From: Candidatus Faecousia faecigallinarum
Lineage (GTDB): Bacteria > Bacillota > Clostridia > Oscillospirales > Oscillospiraceae
Length of the DNA stretch: 40,426 bases
Assembly (NCBI GenBank): GCA_018712145.1
Contig: DVHJ01000022.1
Location: 1-40,426, forward strand
Reading direction: 5' to 3'
Shown in pieces: positions 14,869-23,189 of this stretch. Each line of letters begins with the position of its first letter. Within the stretch, counting starts at the first letter, position 1. Both the position numbers and the translations under genes were made by a program. The notes beneath the pieces were generated by a model. That model ran no database searches. It saw nothing but the letters and a program-made list of their open reading frames with translations, and had not been told where the DNA came from.

Positions 14869-14897
14869 TAGTATGTCCTGTGCGGAGGCGGTTATGC
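14869..14897 (-). promoter_or_regulatory. Sigma-G-like promoter of the DUF1540 gene
   Basis: On the minus strand GCATA (14897-14893) and CATACTA (14875-14869) are separated by 17 bp. This matches the forespore pattern GnATR-N17/18-CATnnTA. No sigma-A -35 hexamer is seen at the right distance. Confidence 0.5.
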
Positions 14898-14907
14898 ATT
14901 GCCCTAC

Positions 14908-14931
14908 CTGGAGGCCCCGGAGGGCCTCCAG
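14908..14931. other. Hairpin between DUF1540 and rpe
   Basis: CTGGAGGCCC and GGGCCTCCAG form a perfect 10-bp stem with a CGGA loop in the divergent gap. No T tract follows in either direction, so it is not a classical terminator. The function is unknown. Confidence 0.4.
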
Positions 14932-15044
14932 TATATCAGCGGACGGCCTGCGCTTAGGCGGAAGCGGCGTCCGCATATTCACCAGTATGCTTGGACAGGC
15001 TGTCCGGTGACAAAAAATTTCGGAATGGTACAGGAGATCAGACG

Positions 15045-15725
15045 ATGATCAAGATTTCTCCCTCTGTCTTGTCTGGCGATTTTGCCAATTTGGAACGGGA
15101 TATCCAGACCATTGCCCAATCCGGTGCGGACTATGTCCACGTGGATGTGATGGACGGCGTGTTTGTGCCGAATATTACCATTGGCATTCCCGTGGTCGGC
15201 GCCCTGTCCCGGGTGTCGCCCCTGCCGCTGGACGTTCACCTGATGATTCAGGCGCCGCTGCGCTATGTAGAGGCGTTTTGCCAGGCCGGCGCCAATGTGT
15301 TGACTGTCCATGTGGAAGCGGATACGGCGGAAAACACCAGAAAAGCCTTGATGCGCATCCGGCAGCTTGGCGCAATCCCGGGGCTGAGCCTGAAACCGGC
15401 CACGCCGGTCCGGGATATTCTGCCATTTTTGGACTTATGCGGTCTGGTTTTGGTGATGGCAGTGGAGCCGGGCTTCGGCGGGCAGAAATTTTTGGGAGAA
15501 GTGATGCCCAAGCTGGCGGAAATTGCCGCCATCCTCCGGCGGCACAATCCCCAGTGCCTGCTGGAAGTGGATGGCGGCGTAAATCTGGACACATTTCAGA
15601 CCTGCCTGGATAACGGCGCAACGGTTTTGGTGGCTGGGTCAGCCTTCTTCCAATCTGCTGACCGGGGGGCGTTTGTCCGGACACTGCGGGGCGGGGCGGC
15701 TACTGGATTGCCTCGCCGGACTTAA
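15045..15725 (+). CDS. rpe: Ribulose-phosphate 3-epimerase
   Basis: The protein has 226 residues, a TIM barrel that interconverts ribulose 5-phosphate and xylulose 5-phosphate in the pentose phosphate pathway. The N-terminal [28 protein letters not shown] (metal ligands Asp/His region), [18 protein letters not shown] and LEVDGGVN motifs are intact. The start at 15045 follows CAGGAGATCAGACG. Its last 26 bases overlap the end of spo0A on the opposite strand, so the two messages are complementary at their 3' ends. Rpe is more often beside rsgA/prkC; here it stands alone on the plus strand. Confidence 0.95.
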   Translation: MIKISPSVLSGDFANLERDIQTIAQSGADYVHVDVMDGVFVPNITIGIPVVGALSRVSPLPLDVHLMIQAPLRYVEAFCQAGANVLTVHVEADTAENTRKALMRIRQLGAIPGLSLKPATPVRDILPFLDLCGLVLVMAVEPGFGGQKFLGEVMPKLAEIAAILRRHNPQCLLEVDGGVNLDTFQTCLDNGATVLVAGSAFFQSADRGAFVRTLRGGAATGLPRRT

Positions 15726-16485
15726 GCTGCAGCTGCAGCTTGTCGGCAATCAGGGCGATGAACTCAGAGTTGGTGGGCTTGCCTTTGGTATTGCTTACGG
15801 TGTAACCGAAAAAGCGCTGCAAAGTATCCAGGTCGCCCCGGTCCCACGCCACTTCAATGGCGTGGCGGATGGCCCGCTCCACCCGGGAAGGGGTGGTGCT
15901 GAAGGCTTTGGCTACCTGGGGATAGAGCACTTTGGTAATGGCGTTGATCACATCCATGTCATTGACCGCAATGATAATGGCTTCCCGTAGGTACTGATAG
16001 CCTTTGATATGGGCCGGGACACCGATTTCATGGATAATGTTTGTGACCATGGTTTCGATGTTTGCCTCCGGCTGGGGATTGCGGCGGACAAGCTTCAGCT
16101 GTTTGGCTCTTTGACTGCCCCGGATTTCCTCCAACCGCTCCACCAGGCTGTCCATGTCACAGGGCTTGAGCATCACGTACTGTACCCCCAAGTTGGACAC
16201 GGTGGTGGCCACATAGTCGGTAATGAGGCCGGAAGTGACGACTGTCACCGGCGGCTTGTCCATTTCCTGGGCAAAGCGCAGGACGCTAATGCCGTCCCGC
16301 TTGGGCAACATCAGATCCATAACCAGGATATCCGGCTGAAGCTCTTGCAGAAGCCGGACGGCCTCCTCTCCGTCCGGCGCAATGCCCACCAGATCAAAGG
16401 CGCCGGTTGGCGCCAAAGCACTTTTTAAGTGACCGCAGAATGGCTCGCTGCTGTCTGCGACCAATACTTTGATCCGATTCTCCAT
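15700..16485 (-). CDS. spo0A: Stage 0 sporulation protein A
   Basis: The protein has 261 residues. The receiver domain (about 5-120) has the phosphorylation site Asp57 ([11 protein letters not shown]) and a conserved Thr/Lys (VTSGL, LKPCD). The C-terminal DNA-binding domain (about 150-261) has the invariant [17 protein letters not shown] recognition helix. The acidic pocket reads [10 protein letters not shown]: one Asp (11) is kept but the second, usually Asp, is Ser12. The start at 16485 is set by GGAGAGGAAAATT; an in-frame ATG at 16503 precedes that site. Spo0A is the master regulator of entry into sporulation. The usual upstream neighbour spoIVB is absent. A 0A-box (TGTCGAA) at 16618-16624 suggests autoregulation. 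Confidence 0.97.
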   Translation of the reverse strand: MENRIKVLVADSSEPFCGHLKSALAPTGAFDLVGIAPDGEEAVRLLQELQPDILVMDLMLPKRDGISVLRFAQEMDKPPVTVVTSGLITDYVATTVSNLGVQYVMLKPCDMDSLVERLEEIRGSQRAKQLKLVRRNPQPEANIETMVTNIIHEIGVPAHIKGYQYLREAIIIAVNDMDVINAITKVLYPQVAKAFSTTPSRVERAIRHAIEVAWDRGDLDTLQRFFGYTVSNTKGKPTNSEFIALIADKLQLQLKSGEAIQ

Positions 16486-16558
16486 AATTTTCCTCTCCTC
16501 CAACGATGATTAGACAGTCCTCCGGCCAATCCGCAATGACCGTTGCTGCGACAGTGTT

Positions 16559-16587
16559 AAATTATCACAAAGCCACAGGTTTTGCAA
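16559..16587 (-). promoter_or_regulatory. Candidate spo0A promoter
   Basis: On the minus strand TTGCAA (16587-16582) and TAATTT (16564-16559) are spaced by 17 bp; an overlapping GATAAT would have a 15-bp spacer. The initiation site would be about 65-70 bp before the spo0A ATG. Confidence 0.45.
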
Positions 16588-16617
16588 GGCGTTTTCTCAA
16601 ACAATCGTTCCTGGTAA

Positions 16618-16624
16618 TTCGACA
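16618..16624 (-). promoter_or_regulatory. Spo0A-binding 0A-box upstream of spo0A
   Basis: TGTCGAA on the minus strand matches the core 0A-box TGNCGAA, 31 bp upstream of the candidate -35 hexamer. The position fits feedback control by Spo0A~P. It is a 7-bp match, so chance occurrence cannot be excluded. Confidence 0.45.
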
Positions 16625-16703
16625 GACTTCTCCGAAAAATGGAGATATATTGTATTAATTGTCATAATTTGTTGGTTAGAGGGAGTAAGGAGCCGGTTAG
16701 CCT

Positions 16704-16982
16704 TTAGAACCAGCCGGGTTTTGGCCGGGGAACCCGGCATTTATCCGGTTCCAGATCCACCAGGATGATATCCGAGCCCATGCGGCGAATACAGTTCCAG
16801 GGAACCACATAATCGTCCTTCCGGCCAAACAGGCCGAAAAACCGGCACGGCCCGGGGACGACTAGGGCTACCACCTGGCCGTCCGGCAGCTTCACTTCCA
16901 CGTCGGCCACAAAACCGAGGCGGTGGCCGTCGGAAATGTTGATCACCTCTTTACACCGCAGTTCCGTTACTCTTGTCCCCAT
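16704..16982 (-). CDS. YlmC/YmxH family sporulation protein
   Basis: The protein has 92 residues, a PRC-barrel-like protein of the YlmC/YmxH sporulation family. Typical parts are the start RVTELRCKEVINISDGHRLGFVADVEV, then the FFGLFGRKDDYVVPWNCIRRMGSDIILVDL segment. A strong AGGAGGG lies 7 nt before the ATG. Family members in spore formers are associated with sporulation, but their activity is unknown. The upstream sequence contains a candidate sigma-E promoter (17014-17042), which would place expression in the mother cell. It lies behind spo0A on the same strand but 200 bp apart, with its own promoter. Confidence 0.88.
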   Translation of the reverse strand: MGTRVTELRCKEVINISDGHRLGFVADVEVKLPDGQVVALVVPGPCRFFGLFGRKDDYVVPWNCIRRMGSDIILVDLEPDKCRVPRPKPGWF

Positions 16983-17013
16983 GGCGCAGCCCTCCTTCTA
17001 TGGCGTTTACCCC

Positions 17014-17042
17014 AGCATATGCTGCCTGGGGCGGGGCTATGC
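17014..17042 (-). promoter_or_regulatory. Sigma-E-like promoter of the YlmC/YmxH gene
   Basis: On the minus strand GCATAGC (17042-17036) and CATATGCT (17021-17014) are spaced by 14 bp, close to the sigma-E pattern KMATATT-N13/14-CATACAMT. The -10 lies in a 12-bp palindrome, CAGCATATGCTG. Confidence 0.45.
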
Positions 17043-17139
17043 TTCCTTTTCCGGCGGCGGAGGATTCATTTGCATCCGAATTCCGGATATGCTATAGTAA
17101 TCCACACCGGATTACGGGACGGGAATGGGGCAGCGTCCC

Positions 17140-17243
17140 GGCAAATTCGCAGCTTTTCCGTATTCGCCTGAAGTGCTGCTTTCTGTCATGCTCCACCGCA
17201 AGGAGAAGCGGATTGCCACGTCGCTTCGCTCCTCGCAATGACA
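17140..17243. repeat. Dispersed palindromic repeat, right half D1
   Basis: The right half of the family in forward orientation: CGGCAAATTCGCAGC, TTCGCCTGAAGTGCTGC, then GCGGATTGCCACGTCGCTTC and GCTCCTCGCAATGACA. No matching left arm precedes it. It starts the 822-bp gene-free stretch 16983-17804 that is otherwise filled by copies D2 and D3 and the murB promoter. Confidence 0.75.
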
Positions 17244-17353
17244 GTGGGGGAGGTGCCATCGCGCCCCACGTCCTTGCACCCGCTGACACCCGGCAAATTT
17301 CTGCGCACCTTGCGCGCCACGTCCTTGCACCCGCGCACACGTCCTTCCTTCTG

Positions 17354-17541
17354 CATGTCATTGCGAACCAGTGCGCACACTGGTGTGGCAATCCGCGTCC
17401 CCGCAGAAATGCCTGGCAAGTCAGTAGTACTTAGGGCAAATTCGTTACACTTTCCCGCATTCGCCCAAAGTACTGCTGTTCGTTTTGCGCTGCCGCAGGG
17501 GATGCGGATTGTCCCGTCGCTTCGCTCCTCGCAATGACATG
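17354..17541. repeat. Dispersed palindromic repeat, copy D2 (full length, reversed)
   Basis: The left end is the CCAGTGCGCACACTGG type (CATGTCATTGCGAACCAGTG) and the right end is the GTCGCTTCGCTCCTCGC type, closing with CGCAATGACATG. Relative to copy A the two end types are swapped, so it lies in reverse orientation. Length 188 bp. Confidence 0.85.
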
Positions 17542-17580
17542 CTGAAACATGTAGCTGTCTGCATGGGCAACTACGCTTTC

Positions 17581-17692
17581 CCAGGGGAAATCCGTCACAC
17601 TTTTCGTATTCGCCTGAAGTACTGCTTCTCGTTTTGTACTACCGCAAGGAGAACGGATTGCCCCATCGCTTTGCGCCTCGCAATGACAGGCG
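17581..17692. repeat. Dispersed palindromic repeat, half copy D3
   Basis: A right half with an inner GTATTCGCCTGAAGTACTGC segment and the end CGGATTGCCCCATCGCTTTG, then CGCCTCGCAATGACAGG. It is more diverged at the end than D1 and D2. Confidence 0.7.
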
Positions 17693-17754
17693 GAGGACAG
17701 TAACGCGTACGCATCGCAAGTACGTTTCCAGGAAAACCCGCAACTATCCACAAA

Positions 17755-17782
17755 TTTGTCCAACATTTTCATAAAATACAAT
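17755..17782 (+). promoter_or_regulatory. Candidate promoter of the murB operon
   Basis: TTTGTC (17755-17760) and TACAAT (17777-17782) are spaced by 16 bp in an A+T-rich island, 22 bp before the murB ATG. The -35 is weak. It is the only promoter-like sequence between the repeat cluster and murB. Confidence 0.45.
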
Positions 17783-17804
17783 TGAACTACCCGGAGGCGT
17801 TTAT

Positions 17805-18707
17805 ATGACACAGCTACAGCAACAGATCAAGGCGGCCTTTCCCCGCCTGACTTTGCGGTTGGATGAGCCGCTGGCCAGGCACACGGCCTTTCGCATCGGC
17901 GGTCCGGCAGAGGTGATGGCCTTTCCGTCTACCGTGGAGGAGTTATCCGGCCTGTTGGCCTGGGCCGGTGGCCGGGGAATTGTGCCGGCGGTGCTGGGCA
18001 GCGGCACCAACGTGCTGGCCGCCGAGCGGGGCAGGCGCGGCCTAGTGATTTGCACCAAAGGCGCCCTGACCGGGGTAGAGCGGACCGGCCCGGACACCAT
18101 CCGGGCCATGGCCGGCACCACCATGGCGGCCACCGCCAGCTTTGCCGCCAGCTTGGGCCTGTCCGGCCTGGAGTTTGCCCACGGCATCCCCGGCTCTGTG
18201 GGCGGCGGCCTGTATATGAATGCCGGCGCTTACGGCGGAGAAATGGCCCAGGTGGCCATCCAAACCGAGTACCTGGACTTCGGGGGCAATCCCGGGGTGC
18301 TTACCGGGGATGAGCAGGGGTTTTCCTACCGGCGCAGCGGGTTTACCGGCAAGCCGCTGGTGATTTTGGCCGGCACCTTCCGCCTCACCCCTGGCGATCC
18401 GGCCCAAATCCGGCAGACCATGGCCCAATTGATGGCCCGCCGGAAGGCTTCCCAACCCCTGGAGCTGCCTTCGGCCGGTTCTACCTTCAAGCGGCCGGTG
18501 GGGGGCTATGCCGCCCAGCTCATTGAGCAGGCCGGGCTGAAAGGCTACCGGGTAGGGGGCGCCGCCGTGTCTGCCAAACATGCCGGGTTTGTGGTCAACC
18601 TGGGGGGCGCCACCGAGGCGGACGTGCTGGCAGTGATCCACTATGTGCAGCAGCGGGTACGGGAAACCAGCGGCATTACTTTGGAGCCGGAAGTGATCCG
18701 GCTTTGA
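17805..18707 (+). CDS. murB: UDP-N-acetylenolpyruvoylglucosamine reductase (MurB)
   Basis: The protein has 300 residues, the FAD-dependent reductase that makes UDP-N-acetylmuramate for peptidoglycan. FAD-binding parts are AFRIGGPAEVMAFP (about 27-40) and VLGSGTNVLA (about 64-73). The type II MurB core GIPGSVGGGLYMNAGAYGGE, SYRRSGF and the catalytic Ser/Glu region (AGSTFKRP, LEPEVIRL) are present. GGAGG lies 9 nt before the ATG. In many Firmicutes murB is followed by rapZ, yvcK and whiA; here whiA follows after 16 bp and the other two are absent. First gene of a 14-kb same-strand run. Confidence 0.96.
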   Translation: MTQLQQQIKAAFPRLTLRLDEPLARHTAFRIGGPAEVMAFPSTVEELSGLLAWAGGRGIVPAVLGSGTNVLAAERGRRGLVICTKGALTGVERTGPDTIRAMAGTTMAATASFAASLGLSGLEFAHGIPGSVGGGLYMNAGAYGGEMAQVAIQTEYLDFGGNPGVLTGDEQGFSYRRSGFTGKPLVILAGTFRLTPGDPAQIRQTMAQLMARRKASQPLELPSAGSTFKRPVGGYAAQLIEQAGLKGYRVGGAAVSAKHAGFVVNLGGATEADVLAVIHYVQQRVRETSGITLEPEVIRL

Positions 18708-18723
18708 CAGAAAGGGGAGGGCC

Positions 18724-19620
18724 ATGTCCTTTTCCGCAGAGGTAAAAAAAGAACTTTGCCGGAATTTGCCTGGGCAGGCCTGCTGTGCCAGGGCCCAGTG
18801 CTACGGCATTTTGCTGTTTTGCAATACGTTTACCGCCGGGAGCATCCGCATTGTCACCGAGAGCAAGGACTTTGCCCGGCTGCTGCCCAGGCTGTTCCGG
18901 GGGGCGTTTGGTTTCGGGTTTGACGGCGAGCCGGAAATCCAGGGGAGCAAGCAGTGCTTTACCATCTCCCGGCCGGACCGGTTGGAGCGGATTCTGGCAG
19001 CTTATGGCTTCAGCCGGGACAGCGTTGCGCTGCATGTGAACCTGGCGGTGTTGGAGGAAGACTGCTGCAAGACGGCGTTTCTCCGGGGGGCTTTTCTGGC
19101 GGGTGGCTCGGTGACCGATCCGGCCAAGGGCTACCATCTGGAGATGTCCACCACTCACCGGTATGTGAGCCGGGAGACCTACAGCTTAGTGGAGGATGTG
19201 CTGGGGGTGTACCCTAAACTGGCTGTCCGGGGGGGCAGCAGCGTGCTGTATTTTAAGCACAGCGCGTCCATTGAGGACTTCCTGACTTTGCTGGGGGCGC
19301 CGGTGTCCGCCATGGCCATTATGGAGGCCAAGGTGGAAAAAGAGATGAAAAATAAGGTCAACCGCCGGGTCAACTGTGACGATGCCAACATCTCCAAGGC
19401 GGTGGACGCCGCCCAGGTCCAGCTGGCGGCGATCCGCCGCCTGGAAAGCCAGGGGCGGCTTTCCCAGCTGCCCCAGAAATTGCGGCAGGCGGCGCAGGCC
19501 AGGCTGAATTACCCGGAGTCCAATCTCACGGAGCTGGCCGGGATGATGAATCCGCCCATCACCAAATCTTCCATGAGTTACCGGCTGCGGCGGTTGACAG
19601 AACTGGCTGAGGAGGGATAG
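18724..19620 (+). CDS. whiA: WhiA, sporulation/cell-division regulator
   Basis: The protein has 298 residues. The N-terminal part has the LAGLIDADG homing-endonuclease-like fold without nuclease activity (FSAEVKKELCRN, FLRGAFLAGGSVTDPAKGYHLE). The C-terminal helix-turn-helix (about 215-298) has VNCDDANISKAVDAAQVQL and ITKSSMSYRLRRL. WhiA is a DNA-binding protein needed for sporulation septation in Streptomyces and linked to division and nucleoid organisation in Bacillus. The binding site AGGGGAGGG overlaps the end of the murB gap, and the stop codon is 2 bp before dnaE. Confidence 0.95.
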   Translation: MSFSAEVKKELCRNLPGQACCARAQCYGILLFCNTFTAGSIRIVTESKDFARLLPRLFRGAFGFGFDGEPEIQGSKQCFTISRPDRLERILAAYGFSRDSVALHVNLAVLEEDCCKTAFLRGAFLAGGSVTDPAKGYHLEMSTTHRYVSRETYSLVEDVLGVYPKLAVRGGSSVLYFKHSASIEDFLTLLGAPVSAMAIMEAKVEKEMKNKVNRRVNCDDANISKAVDAAQVQLAAIRRLESQGRLSQLPQKLRQAAQARLNYPESNLTELAGMMNPPITKSSMSYRLRRLTELAEEG

Positions 19621-19622
19621 CC

Positions 19623-22600
19623 ATGGCGTTTGTGCACTTGCATGTGCATACGGAATACAGCCTGCTGGACGGGGCCTGCCGGATTGCCGGCCTGATGGAG
19701 CGGGTGAAGGAGCTGGGCCAGGAAGCGGTGGCCATCACCGACCACGGGGTGATGTATGGGGTCATTGACTTCTATAAGGCGGCAAAGGCCGCGGGAATCA
19801 AGCCCATTATCGGCTGCGAGGTCTATGTGGCTCCCCGTACAATGGACGACCGGGTACACGGTGTGGACAACGAGGCATATCATCTGGTGCTGCTGTGCAA
19901 GGATATGGAAGGGTACGCCAACTTGTCCAGCCTGGTGTCTCAGGGCTTTCTCCGGGGCTTTTACGGCAAGCCCCGGGTGGATTTATCCCTGCTCCGGCAG
20001 CATAGCCGGGGCTTAATTGCCCTGTCCGCCTGCCTGGCCGGGGCCATTCCCCGGCGGTTGATGGCCCAGGACTATGCCGGGGCCAAGGCTTATGCCCTGG
20101 AGCTGGCGGAGATTTTCGGCCCGGATAACCTGTATCTGGAGTTGCAGGACCACGGTATTCCCGCCCAGCGGACGGTGAACAGCGGCCTGCGCCGCCTGGC
20201 CCGGGAGACGGGGCTGCCCCTGGTGGTCACCAATGACGCCCACTACCTGCGCCGCTCCGATGCGAAAACCCAGGACGTGCTGCTGTGCGTCCAGACGGCC
20301 AAGACGGTGGACGACCCCAACCGGATGCGGTTTGAAACCGAGGAGTTCTACCTGAAAAGCGAGGCGGAGATGGCCCAGTGGTTTCCAGGGATGGAGGAGG
20401 CCTTTGAAAATACCGCCAAAATCGCCCAGCGGTGCAATGTGGAGTTTTCCTTCCACGAATATAAACTGCCGGTCTTTCCGGTGCCGGAGGGTTACACCAG
20501 CCAGACCTATTTCCGGGAACTGTGCCAGCAGGGCTTTGCCGCCCGGTACAGCCGGCCGCCGGAAGCCTACCGTCAACGGCTGGAATATGAAATTGACGTG
20601 ATCACCAAGATGGGATACGTGGATTACTATCTCATCGTTTGGGATTTTATCCGCTATGCCAAAACCCATGGGATACCGGTGGGGCCGGGGCGTGGCTCCG
20701 GCGCGGCGTCCATGGCGGCCTACTGCCTGCACATCACGGAAGTGGACCCCATGAAATATGCCTTGATTTTCGAGCGGTTTTTGAACCCGGAGCGGGTGAG
20801 CATGCCGGACTTCGACACGGACTTCTGCCAGGAGCGCCGGGGCGAGGTGATTGCCTACGTGATGGAGAAGTACGGGGCAGACCATGTGGCCCAGATCGTC
20901 ACCTTCGGCACCATGGCCGCCCGGGGCGCCATCCGGGACGTGGGCCGGGCGCTGAACTTTACCTATGCCGAGACGGATGTGGTGGCCAAGCTGGTGCCTT
21001 CCACCCTCCACATCACCCTGGACGAGGCCCTGAAGTCCTCCCCCCAGCTCCGGGATATGTACGACGGAGACAGCCGGGTGAAGCAGTTAATCGACACCGC
21101 CCGGGCCTTGGAGGGGATGCCCCGGAACACCTCCACCCACGCTGCCGGGGTGGTCATCACCAACCTGCCGGTGGAGCATTATGTCCCCCTGTCGAAAAAC
21201 GACGATACGGTGGTGACCCAGTATCCCATGACCACCATCGAGGAGCTGGGCCTGCTGAAGATGGACTTTCTGGGCCTGCGGAACCTGACGGTGATTGCCG
21301 AGGCGGAGGAAATCATCCGCCGGACAGAGCCGGGCTTTTCCGTGGCCAGTATTCCCGAGGACGATCCGGAGACCTATGCCATGCTTTCCCAGGGCAAGAC
21401 CCAGGGGGTTTTCCAGCTGGAGTCGGCGGGCATTACCGGGGTATGCGTCAACATGCGCCCGGCCTCCATTGAAGACTTGACGGCCATTGTGGCCCTGTAC
21501 CGCCCCGGTCCCATGGATTCCATTCCCCGGTTTATTGCCAATAAGCTGAATCCGGCGGGCATCACCTACAAAACCCCGCTGCTGGAGCCGATTCTCCGGG
21601 TGACCTACGGCTGTATTGTCTACCAGGAGCAGGTCATTGAAATTTTCCGCACCCTGGGGGGCTATACCATGGGCCAGGCGGACAATATCCGCCGGGCCAT
21701 TTCCAAGAAGAAGCAGCAGGTAATCACCGCGGAGCGGCAGGTGTTCGTCTATGGCGACAGCGCCCAGGGCATCCCCGGGGCGGTGGCCAACGGGGTGCCG
21801 GAGGCGGTTGCCCAGTCCATTTACGATGAGATTGTGGACTTTGCCAACTACGCCTTCAACAAAGCCCACGCGGTCTGTTACGCCATGGTGGCCTACCAGA
21901 CGGCCTACCTGAAGTGCCACTACCCCTGGCCGTATATGGCGGCGCTGATGACCTCCGTGCTGGACAGCGCCGGAAAAATTGCGGATTATATCGCCGAGTG
22001 CCGGGAAATGGACATTGACGTCCTGCCGCCGGACATCAACCGGTCCATGGACAAGTTCACGGTGGAGCCGGAGGGTATCCGCTTCGGCCTGGGCGCGGTG
22101 AAAAACGTTGGCCGGGGATTGATTCAGACCATTGCGGCCAAGCGCCAGGCCGGCGGTTCCTTCCGCAGCCTGGAGGATTTTCTCCGGCGGATGGATGAGG
22201 GAGAACTGAACAAGCGGGTGGTGGAAAATCTCATCAAATGCGGGGCCATGGATTGCTTTGGCCTGCGCAGGAGCCAGCTGCTGGCCATGTATGAAGGGGC
22301 AATGGATGAAGTGGCCCAGGGCCGCCGCCGGAATGTGGAGGGGCAAATCGGCCTGTTTGGTCCCCTGGATCCGGCCCAGGATGCCACCGTGCCGGATTTT
22401 CCGGAGGTGAGCCGGTCCGAGCGGATGGCCATGGAAAAGGAGGCCACCGGCCTGTACCTGTCCGGCCACCCCATGGACGATTACCGGGCATACCTCCGGG
22501 GCACCAAGGTGATGACCATTGCCAGCCTCACCGACGACGAGGGGCCGGTGGAGGATGATACGGTGGTCTCCGTGGCGGGCATTGTACAGAAGATAAAAAT

Positions 22601-23066
22601 GAAAACCACCAGAAACAACTCTACCATGGCCTATATCACCCTGGAGGATGATACGGGGACCGTGGAGCTGCTGGTGTTTTCCAATACCCTGAGCCAATAC
22701 GGCGCCTGCCTGAAGGAGGGGGCGGCGGTGGTGGTTACCGGCCGGCTGTCCATCCGGGAGGAAAAGGAGCCCCAGATTGTGGCCAATCAGGCGGCGCCGG
22801 TGGAGCAGTATGCCCACCGCCGGCAAACGCCGGAATCCCGGCCCCCGGCGCCGCCGGCCCGGCGGCTGTACCTGCGGCTGCCCAGCGAATCGGCGCCGGC
22901 TTACCGGAAAACCCGGGCCATTTTGCAGATGTTCCCCGGGACGGTGCCCACCTTGCTGTACTTTGCCGACACCAAGGTGCGCCGGGGGTATCAATGCCAG
23001 CCGGAGCCGGACATGCTGGCGGAGCTGGGCAGGCTGCTGGGAGAGAGCAGCGTTGTGCTGCAATGA
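19623..23066 (+). CDS. dnaE: DNA polymerase III subunit alpha (DnaE)
   Basis: The protein has 1147 residues, a full-length replicative polymerase. An N-terminal PHP domain (HLHVHTEYSLLDG, AITDHGVMYG, NDAHYLRRSDA) is followed by the polymerase palm with catalytic Asp396 and Asp398 (MPDFDTDF, 394-401) and Asp548 (KMDFLGLRNL). Then come thumb/fingers and beta-clamp regions, a helix-hairpin-helix part (DFANYAFNKAHA and later) and an OB-fold domain (about 980-1070). It is the DnaE rather than the PolC type: there is no inserted exonuclease. In Clostridia DnaE usually works beside PolC. The whiA stop is 2 bp upstream, with GAGGAGGGATAG as binding site. A gap of 123 bp containing a new promoter follows. 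Confidence 0.96.
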   Translation: MAFVHLHVHTEYSLLDGACRIAGLMERVKELGQEAVAITDHGVMYGVIDFYKAAKAAGIKPIIGCEVYVAPRTMDDRVHGVDNEAYHLVLLCKDMEGYANLSSLVSQGFLRGFYGKPRVDLSLLRQHSRGLIALSACLAGAIPRRLMAQDYAGAKAYALELAEIFGPDNLYLELQDHGIPAQRTVNSGLRRLARETGLPLVVTNDAHYLRRSDAKTQDVLLCVQTAKTVDDPNRMRFETEEFYLKSEAEMAQWFPGMEEAFENTAKIAQRCNVEFSFHEYKLPVFPVPEGYTSQTYFRELCQQGFAARYSRPPEAYRQRLEYEIDVITKMGYVDYYLIVWDFIRYAKTHGIPVGPGRGSGAASMAAYCLHITEVDPMKYALIFERFLNPERVSMPDFDTDFCQERRGEVIAYVMEKYGADHVAQIVTFGTMAARGAIRDVGRALNFTYAETDVVAKLVPSTLHITLDEALKSSPQLRDMYDGDSRVKQLIDTARALEGMPRNTSTHAAGVVITNLPVEHYVPLSKNDDTVVTQYPMTTIEELGLLKMDFLGLRNLTVIAEAEEIIRRTEPGFSVASIPEDDPETYAMLSQGKTQGVFQLESAGITGVCVNMRPASIEDLTAIVALYRPGPMDSIPRFIANKLNPAGITYKTPLLEPILRVTYGCIVYQEQVIEIFRTLGGYTMGQADNIRRAISKKKQQVITAERQVFVYGDSAQGIPGAVANGVPEAVAQSIYDEIVDFANYAFNKAHAVCYAMVAYQTAYLKCHYPWPYMAALMTSVLDSAGKIADYIAECREMDIDVLPPDINRSMDKFTVEPEGIRFGLGAVKNVGRGLIQTIAAKRQAGGSFRSLEDFLRRMDEGELNKRVVENLIKCGAMDCFGLRRSQLLAMYEGAMDEVAQGRRRNVEGQIGLFGPLDPAQDATVPDFPEVSRSERMAMEKEATGLYLSGHPMDDYRAYLRGTKVMTIASLTDDEGPVEDDTVVSVAGIVQKIKMKTTRNNSTMAYITLEDDTGTVELLVFSNTLSQYGACLKEGAAVVVTGRLSIREEKEPQIVANQAAPVEQYAHRRQTPESRPPAPPARRLYLRLPSESAPAYRKTRAILQMFPGTVPTLLYFADTKVRRGYQCQPEPDMLAELGRLLGESSVVLQ

Positions 23067-23084
23067 CTTCCCGGCTTTGCCTTC

Positions 23085-23113
23085 TTGCTTTTTCCCGGCA
23101 GGTAGAGTATAAT
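23085..23113 (+). promoter_or_regulatory. Internal promoter before the lipoprotein-two-component genes
   Basis: TTGCTT (23085-23090), a 17-bp spacer and a perfect TATAAT (23108-23113) lie in the only sizeable gap of the murB-pgsA run. It would give the downstream genes independent transcription, starting 70 bp before the lipoprotein GTG. Confidence 0.7.
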
Positions 23114-23189
23114 TTTCCCCGTAGGCCGGCTGCCGCCGGGGCGGGAACCCTGGCTTTTCCGGCCGGATCCTGGAAGGAGGAAACTGCCG

